From contig NW_001914950.1 in NCBI RefSeq assembly GCF_000208925.1, positions 1 to 55,914 of the forward strand: a stretch of DNA of 55,914 nucleotides. The letters run 5' to 3'. Under the pieces are notes generated by a model, which was not told the origin of the DNA, did not search any database, and was given only the letters and a program-made list of their open reading frames with translations. The position numbers and the translations under genes are program-made. This stretch comes from Entamoeba histolytica HM-1:IMSS. Its lineage: Eukaryota; Evosea; Mastigamoebida; Endamoebidae. Of the stretch, positions 49,285-55,914 are shown piece by piece; positions within the stretch are counted from its first letter, which is position 1; each line of letters begins with the position of its first letter.

Positions 49285-51495
49285 TTAGTGAAGAAGCAAA
49301 TAAATGAGCATACCTATCAACGCTACGTTCATAAGAATTACAATGAACAGTCTTCTTTGTAATGGCTCAATTTGTTTATGAAGATATTGAGAAGTAGATG
49401 ATTGAATGGAGTCAATTGAATATTGGAGTTGATTTTTAAGTGTTTCAAGTTCATTCTTCAAGTCTATTAATTGGTTTGATTCTTTATTTGTTATTATTGG
49501 ACTATTATTAGTTTCAATAGAAGAAGTAAGGAGCTCTTCTTTTATTTGTTTTCCATCATCAATACATTCATTTTGTTCTTTTAACAATGTTTTAATATGA
49601 TATTTATCTTCATAATCTCCAAGTTCTTTATCAGGATTAAATTTTGAATTATTGAAATCAACATACTTCCATCCAAGGAATGAGTCTTTAACAAAATACT
49701 TTGGAATATGAACCGTTCCAGTAGATAGATATTCATTTTCCATCTTTCTTTGTTTTTCTTCATTCTTACATTTTTCTTCAGTAGCAGTTATTTGGTCTCC
49801 TTTATAAATTGCATCTGTTACCTTTTTCCAGAGTTTGTCACTTTCCCATTCTCCTTGTTGATTCATATCAATGGTATATCTTGGTACACTCTTTCCCCTA
49901 ATATCATCAATCTTTAATAAACTTTTCTTTACTTTGTCTTTACCACAATAAAATAATTCTTTATAATAATTTCCCCATATTTTATAAACTTCCTCCCCAT
50001 TTTTAGTTATCTTAGCGTCTACTGTTTGATACTTATCAGATGAAAATGTTCCTTTTACATTAAAAATTACTTCAGCTTTATACCCAGTTTCTTTACATTC
50101 AAATACTGATTTACCTGCAATTTCCATTAACATTGGACCAACAAAAAATCCACTAGCAAGTGCCTCAGGGAATGTCATAGTATAATGTTCATTAAAATTT
50201 AATAAATAAATATCAATTTTACCTCCAAGAATAATCGAAGCACTTAGTCCATTAAATTTAGTAGTAAAATCAATATATCCATTTCCCATCCATCCTTGTT
50301 GTCTATTTGTTGCATAAAAAGCTGATATTGTTGGTCTATGACTGACTTGTTCTCCAACTAAATAAGATCTACTTCCATCTTCATGTTTCCACATAGTTCT
50401 AAATGTTTCATTTAGAATTGGATTATAAGGTTTTTTAATTCCAGTAGGCATTAAATAAAATCCACTTAATAACCATTTAACTAAACCAAGCATTCTTAGT
50501 CCAGGATCTGGTTCTTCACTTATTGGTTTGAAATATTGAATATGAGCAAAATAATCAGTTGTTTTAACTAAGAATGAACGTGGTTCAAGAATATGTGATG
50601 GAAAAGAGATTCTACCAAGGTCCATTCCTGGTCTTAGTTGTTTTAATAAATCCCAAATAATTGATTTACCTTCTTCAGTAGCATCAAAGAATTCTTTTAA
50701 AGTATTTTGTGCTAACACATAATGAGATGTAGACTTTTTATCTAATAATGAATCAACATCAACTATATCTTCTATATCAGAAGAAGAACTTGTTTCTTTT
50801 ATTGTAACAGATTCAGATGAATTAGGATTTACATTTGGTTCAGCAACAATTTTTGGACTTTGAACAGGAGTTTTATTTTCAATATGTGAAGAAGGACTAT
50901 TATATTTAGTATATGCTAAAGCAAAAGCATTTTCAAATTGACTATACCATTCTTTGCCACGAGAAATATTTTCATCTCTAAAGACTAATATATTGTCATG
51001 ATATCTTGATAACTTTTCTCCACATAACCCATATTTATAACACATTGTTTTATTAGTTGCTTCGATTTTAAAACAAAATCCAGATAATTTAGATTCTCTC
51101 CTTGATAATATGGCATCACATAAATTAACAATAGCATAATATTCCATTTTATTTAATTTCTATTAGAAATAAATAACAATATAATTATTAAATGTAATAT
51201 AATTAAAAATCATACCAAACTAATTCTGATTCAAAAATGAGTAAATAAGGTGTGGTTATAACAATATAATATTCAAAACCTTGTTTTACTATTTCTATTA
51301 AAATTTAATCACCATGTTCTATAAATATTTCATCTTAAATAACAAACCATTTCTTAATAAGATTGTTCCTTTCATTGTTGATCTATTTAATAAATCTTCA
51401 TGAATTGATGCAATTTGAGTTAATGGAAGTTTTTCACGTATCTCTGGATTTAATGCCATGAAACTAAAATATGGATATTGGTATTGGAGACTCAT
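49285..51495 (-). CDS. PH-domain oxysterol-binding protein-related protein (ORP) with C-terminal anchor
   Basis: Exons 51495-51348, 51294-51221 and 51159-49285, with introns of 53 nt (51347-51295, phase 1) and 61 nt (51220-51160, GTTTGG...TAG, phase 0); 698 residues. The first two exons complete a PH domain, KGTILLRN then EIVKQGFEYYIVITTPYLL, ending with the helix GKEWYSQFENAFALAY. After an acidic linker comes the ORD lipid-transfer domain: GMDLGRISFPSHILEPRSF, then EQVSHRPTISAFYA with one of the signature His residues and Arg in place of the other, and FNEHYTMTFPEAL. A coiled coil (about 635-670) and a C-terminal membrane span (RRLFIVILMNVALIGMLIYL) anchor it. ORPs move sterol or PI4P between membranes at contact sites. 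Confidence 0.88.
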
Positions 51496-52038
51496 TGGTA
51501 TAACCTTTTGATTATTAGATTTTTTAGATGGTGTTTTTGTATGTTTTTAATTTTATTTTAAAATTAGATAATCTGACGTTTTAAATATTCATATTTTTTT
51601 TAGTTAAAAAATGATTGAAATAATCTTCTTATTGATTTTTTTATTATTCTATTCTTCCTTTTTTTTATAAAACTCCTTTTTTAATTCTATAATATTAATA
51701 AATACAAAATACACAACTATTCTGTATTAATAATTATCTACAATTATTGTTTTTGTAATTCAATTATATATTCAACTATTTATAAATAAAATAATGTTTA
51801 ATTGAAAGGTTGAATATAAAGTTTTTTGTTTTATTTTACATAAATCAAATTTACAAAAAGTAATTTTTAATTTGATATTATGAAGTAACATGATGGAGTT
51901 TAAAAAGGTTAAAGGTATTTTATGAACAACATAAGAAATAACAAAATTAAATAAAAAAAGATAATAGTATTTTTAATTATAAATTTAAATAAAGAAACTT
52001 AAAAAAAAAAAGAAAAAGAAATGGAGAAATAAATTTGG
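51496..52038. other. Divergent intergenic spacer
   Basis: About 540 A/T-rich bases between ORP (minus) and the 934-residue gene (plus). Just upstream of the ORP ATG the frame stays open for 16 codons (TPSKKSNNQK) before a stop, without an ATG or a 3' splice site. Nothing else seen. Confidence 0.5.
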
Positions 52039-54843
52039 ATGGAGGAACAATACTCAAAGTTTATTCAACAAATATTAGAATTAGAAACTGACACTAAGAA
52101 AAAACAACAACTTATTGCTAATTTAAATAACTCGGAATTTCAAAATAAATTTTATATAAAAACAAAAGAAAATATTGAAACGATTATTAAAGATGAGAAA
52201 GTAAGACGAGTATTTCATATTTTATTTCCTTATTTTCTTAAACAATCTTTTAGAAGAATAATAATATTGTTATGGAAAAGTATTGATTGGGGAAAAGTTC
52301 CACTTGATCAATTACAAAAATTAATTAGACTATTTGTTGATAACTTTAATATTAATCAAGATAAATACAGACAAGCTATTCATGAATTATTAAATATAAG
52401 AAATGATCTAGAAGAATATACTGTTCGACGTATTTGTTCAAATACTATTAATATAGATTATCTCAACCAATTCTTAAATGAAACTAAAAGTGAATCTAGT
52501 CATCATTTAATAAAAAAAGCAATTCGATCAATTCAAGTACTTCATAATAATAGTCCTGGGTTGGAATATTTTTTACTTATATTTCATGGAGACTTTACAA
52601 AGACTACTGAGTACATTGAAACTGAATTAGGTATTAATGTTTTTAGTCAAATTTTAGAAGCAAATGAACAAGATGGTGAATTGCTTGAATTTAAACTTTA
52701 TCATTCTAAAACTGGTCAACATGGTAAAGTTATATTTGGAAGAAAAGAAGGTAATGTTATAGAAACATTAATGTCTTTTAGAGATGCCCAAGTATCAGTT
52801 CATTCAAATGGATCACAACGTGGTTTTATTTTTAATTGTTCAACAACTTCCAGTGCTATTATTACTACAACTAATATACAATATATTAGTAATGCAAAAA
52901 TTGGAAGGTCAAGTCAAAATATCTTTATTTCATTATATCACTCACCGATATACACTCGTTCTAATAAATGTGGATGTGAAATACGAGCTGTTTCACATAT
53001 TTTAACAAAGTGTAATTGTGTGGTAATTACTTTTTATGATAAAAGCAATAATAAATTATTTCATTCTGATAAAAAAGATTCATCATTGTCTTTGAATTAT
53101 AAAAATTATTTGCCTTTTTATGAAGCTAAATCTTCAACAGTTCAACATCTTTATGATTATGATAAACTTGAATTAGTATCTGAAGATGCTGTAACTCGAT
53201 TAGAATCATTTGTAAATTCAAATAACTCATTTACACTAACTTTATTTACTAGAGCTATAATGTTTTGTCATATTCCTCTATGTTCTCAATTATATGAATT
53301 AATGGCAACATTTGCCAAATCAAATATAAATATAAATCAAATTCTTCCTTCTACTCCTTTAAATATTCAAGAAGAAGTAAAAGGTATATTACCATGGATT
53401 ATTAATTTTAATTGTCATTCTTCATTAAAAGAATACCATGAAATTAATATTAAAACACCTACAAAATTACTTCATTTAGGATTTCATAAATTACCATTTA
53501 TCCCTAAGGAGTCTGCTGAATTATATTATTTTAGGGATGAAGGTATGGGAATGATTGATTTTGCTCCTCTTCAACATTTTAATGATAATAATCCTTTTCC
53601 ACAAAAAGTTATTTATTCTTTTGATGATCTTCTTCAAGGTAGGTTTTGGGTACCAACTCAATTAAATGGGGATATTACATTATCGACAACTTTATATCCA
53701 AATCATTATCCATTATATTTAAATTCTTATAGCATTCAAAATTTAATTACTTTAGGACTAACTCAAGATTCAATTAATGCTATTCTTATGGATCTTATAT
53801 CCCAAATAGAAACACCTTCTACTTCAAGATCTGTTTCACTTCAATTTCTTCCAATAAATCAAGAATATCAAAAAAGAGTATATGAAATTTTTAATAGATT
53901 CTTTGGTGATAATGTTAATTTTACTCAATGTGATTTACCCATTGTTAGTCATGTCATGAAAATTCTGGAAACAAGATTAAAAAGAGGGTTATTACCAATT
54001 ATTAATGGAGGTACTTTTATATGTAAAATTGATGAAAAAAACATTCTTCGTTCAGGAGAGATATCACTACATCTTAAATCATTTAATAAAGCTGATTTTT
54101 CATCAGTTCTAATTATGTCACCTTTCCTTGAAAAAGGAATGGTACGTAGGTTCAAGAATGTTTTACAATTAGAATGGGAACCAAATGTTGTGTATTTTTC
54201 TAAACAAGACATTGACTATTTTAACATTCTAAACAGATTTCAAAATAAATGTAATTGTATTTGGGATACTATTATTTTAAATGAAATTGGTCAATGTAAA
54301 TATAATATTCCTCCTAAAGAAAATTATTCTTCTTTTGTAGGAGATAATTATCATACATTTATTAAACAATATATAAAAATAACATCAGAAAGAGTCTCTA
54401 CTCAGAAAGTACATTCTTTAATGGCTGAAATTCTTAATCCAATGGAGAGTACATCAGTCACTTATTCTTTTATGCCACCAAGAAGTTTTAATATTGTATT
54501 TCAACCTCCTTTAAGAATAATAAAAAAACAAAAAATTACTAGCACTTGGTCACGAACTTTCTTCTTTTTATTAGATGGTATTTCTCAATACCGAAGACAT
54601 TTTGGATGTGATGAAGTTCCTACCTCTTGGGTATTGCAAATACTTGGAAATATAGATGACCCTTTCATGGGATTTCAATTATCTGAATTTTTTGAAGTAG
54701 TTGATAATTTCCATATTACAGAACATATTAAAAATGGAAATAATGCTCTCTTTTATGGATTAGTTTATCTTCTAACACAAGAAGAAATTGTGAGTGAATT
54801 TGTTTCAAATTACGTTGAATTAAGTCACCTTGAAGAAATTTGA
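52039..54843 (+). CDS. Large protein of unknown family
   Basis: 934 residues, single exon. I recognise no domain. The N-terminal 190 residues are helical (coiled-coil-like DTKKKQQLIANL and a basic VRRVFHILFPYF). Residues about 200-330 look beta-rich (HSKTGQHGKVIFGRKEG, VSVHSNGSQRGFIFNCST). Pairs of cysteines occur (NKCGCEIRA, TKCNCVVI, NKCNC). Later parts alternate helices and strands, with conserved-looking AELYYFRDEGMGMIDF, RFWVPTQLNGDITLST and VFQPPLRIIKKQK. No signal peptide, membrane segment or known active-site motif; in particular no DxDGD of eukaryotic RNA-dependent RNA polymerases and no kinase or ATPase P-loop. Function unknown. Confidence 0.7.
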   Translation: MEEQYSKFIQQILELETDTKKKQQLIANLNNSEFQNKFYIKTKENIETIIKDEKVRRVFHILFPYFLKQSFRRIIILLWKSIDWGKVPLDQLQKLIRLFVDNFNINQDKYRQAIHELLNIRNDLEEYTVRRICSNTINIDYLNQFLNETKSESSHHLIKKAIRSIQVLHNNSPGLEYFLLIFHGDFTKTTEYIETELGINVFSQILEANEQDGELLEFKLYHSKTGQHGKVIFGRKEGNVIETLMSFRDAQVSVHSNGSQRGFIFNCSTTSSAIITTTNIQYISNAKIGRSSQNIFISLYHSPIYTRSNKCGCEIRAVSHILTKCNCVVITFYDKSNNKLFHSDKKDSSLSLNYKNYLPFYEAKSSTVQHLYDYDKLELVSEDAVTRLESFVNSNNSFTLTLFTRAIMFCHIPLCSQLYELMATFAKSNININQILPSTPLNIQEEVKGILPWIINFNCHSSLKEYHEINIKTPTKLLHLGFHKLPFIPKESAELYYFRDEGMGMIDFAPLQHFNDNNPFPQKVIYSFDDLLQGRFWVPTQLNGDITLSTTLYPNHYPLYLNSYSIQNLITLGLTQDSINAILMDLISQIETPSTSRSVSLQFLPINQEYQKRVYEIFNRFFGDNVNFTQCDLPIVSHVMKILETRLKRGLLPIINGGTFICKIDEKNILRSGEISLHLKSFNKADFSSVLIMSPFLEKGMVRRFKNVLQLEWEPNVVYFSKQDIDYFNILNRFQNKCNCIWDTIILNEIGQCKYNIPPKENYSSFVGDNYHTFIKQYIKITSERVSTQKVHSLMAEILNPMESTSVTYSFMPPRSFNIVFQPPLRIIKKQKITSTWSRTFFFLLDGISQYRRHFGCDEVPTSWVLQILGNIDDPFMGFQLSEFFEVVDNFHITEHIKNGNNALFYGLVYLLTQEEIVSEFVSNYVELSHLEEI

Positions 54844-55914
54844 TTGATTAATAATAAACTTATTGTTCTTTCTTTTTTTCTTTTAAAATTAAAAGTTCTT
54901 GGCTATTGATTTATGTGCTGTTATATTTAGAGTGAATGGTACATTCACTTAGCTAAGTTATAATATGTTGGAGGTATTTAGGTTATATAATATTTTATAA
55001 TTATTGTAAATTTGACTCAATCCTTCATTTAAAAAAAAGAAATGCCTTATTCAAATTAGTATCAAAAAACAGTTTGACCAAGACAAGTCATAAAACGAAA
55101 AATGAGTTGATTGTTATTAGTTAAATGCGAATAATTTTCAAACAACATTCAATCTTCAATATGAGTTCAACAATATTTAAAATAAAGACTGTCATAGTAT
55201 AAGGAAGTAAAATGAATAAAGGAAGAAGAATGTTTTTTTTTGGTAAACCTATAATTATTCGAGTAATTAAATATTTTCTTTTATATTTAGTTAATTTGGT
55301 CTTCTTTGTTATTTACTACCTTGAATGGTAATGAGTTATTTCATTTCAATATTTCTTATATTTATTTATCTTTTTATTCAACATTCATTTTTATATTACT
55401 CACATATTATTCCATCAATTGATTTAGTATTATTTAATTAAAAATCAAATCATAATGAAAAACATGAATTTAATAAATGAAATACAATTTTATCATTCAT
55501 CATTTCAAAACGTAAATTATTCTGACTATGAAATAGACAAAATACATTTGAATAACAATAAATGATGATGTATAATTTAATTGATACAATTAACAATTCA
55601 TATTATACATCCCATTTCAATAAATAATGAAGAAGTATAATTAATGAGAATTAATAACTAATCACATGAAAAACAATATATTCATCTGTTACTAATAAAA
55701 TAATTAACTTATTCATATTTTAAACACTCCGTACTATGACTATCATTTTGTACAATTTATAAATCAGAAAAGTGTATGAAAGTAATCTCTGATTTAGAAT
55801 ATACAACAAAAATAAACAATGAAAATAAATGAAGTATTTATTATCTCATAATTTGATCAGTTAACACTACCAGAACAACAAAATGAAGTAATTCACAAAC
55901 ATGAAATAGAATAA
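54844..55914. other. Gene-free end of window
   Basis: About 1070 A/T-rich bases after the 934-residue gene. Contains the strong hairpin at 54931-54957 and repeated AATAAATGA words at 55471, 55559, 55619 and 55828 that also occur in the first 80 bases of the window. I see no coding sequence or RNA gene. Confidence 0.5.
54931..54957. repeat. Hairpin followed by a 10-base palindrome
   Basis: AGTGAATG-GTA-CATTCACT is a perfect 8-base stem with a 3-base loop (54931-54949). It overlaps CTTAGCTAAG, a 10-base palindrome at 54948-54957. It lies 88 bases after the stop codon of the 934-residue gene, so it may lie in its 3' UTR. Confidence 0.7.

Noticed and set aside
51319..51347. A 29-nt GTTTGT...TAG intron in the ORP gene
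   Set aside because: Too short for splicing and leaves the PH domain out of frame; the 53-nt alternative restores it.
52039..54843. RNA-dependent RNA polymerase as the identity of the 934-residue protein
   Set aside because: No DxDGD catalytic motif and no other RdRP block.
1..55914. tRNA, rRNA, CRISPR, LINE or SINE elements
   Set aside because: No tRNA cloverleaf, rRNA block, direct-repeat array, reverse transcriptase or endonuclease domain was seen; reading by eye could miss degenerate short elements.

Overview
The window reads as a nuclear contig of an Entamoeba-type amoeba, most like the E. histolytica group; I cannot fix the species. The evidence is about 75% A+T, very compact genes on both strands, and short introns of about 50-60 nt that open with GTTTGT and close with TAG. 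GAAC and TATTTAAA-like elements lie just upstream of start codons. The gene content also fits: a transmembrane TKL kinase with a CXXC-rich ectodomain (TMK), a TLDc remnant, a GT5-type glycogen synthase and several Ras/Rho regulators. I recognise no tRNA, rRNA, CRISPR array or LINE/SINE.

Layout: 1-1525 is gene-poor, with TTTGCATC repeats, a purine/pyrimidine-skewed tract, a frameshifted TLDc remnant and possible decayed coding sequence. 1526-13534 holds a SPRY protein with an unusual C-terminal domain, a HEAT-like protein, TRM6, an endosulfine-like peptide, a very large glycogen synthase and a VPS9-like protein. 13933-20935 holds two related small proteins on either side of a RasGEF, a secreted coiled-coil protein and a PP2C phosphatase. 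21028-32614 holds TMK, a small secreted MRH-like protein, proteasome alpha-1, a sphingolipid synthase, NPRL3, an HMG-box protein, ribosomal protein S18 and a PinX1-like protein. 32713-48998 holds a RasGEF/RhoGAP fusion, a propeller-like protein, a kinase pseudogene, a small secreted protein, an MBOAT acyltransferase, a secreted metallo-beta-lactamase-fold protein, a Bet1-like SNARE, a mu-adaptin-like protein, a BCAS3-like protein, V-ATPase subunit G and RPP30. 49285-55914 holds a PH-ORP lipid-transfer protein, a 934-residue protein I cannot place, and a 1 kb gene-free end.

The most useful result of reading by hand is gene structure. I assembled split genes across twelve introns in ten genes, each checked for reading phase. 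The splices restore the PH domain of the ORP, the membrane anchor of the SNARE, the N-terminus of S18, the longin-like start of the mu-adaptin-like protein, the last cysteine motif of the MRH protein and a third exon of the RasGEF/RhoGAP gene. Several proteins belong to broad processes (Ras/Rho/Rab signalling, vesicle traffic, lipid handling, TORC1 control), but the genes are not arranged as a functional cluster. I found no convincing new multi-gene system. The better leads are domain fusions, apparent loss of catalytic residues, a GC-rich palindrome and a GC-rich intergenic island.
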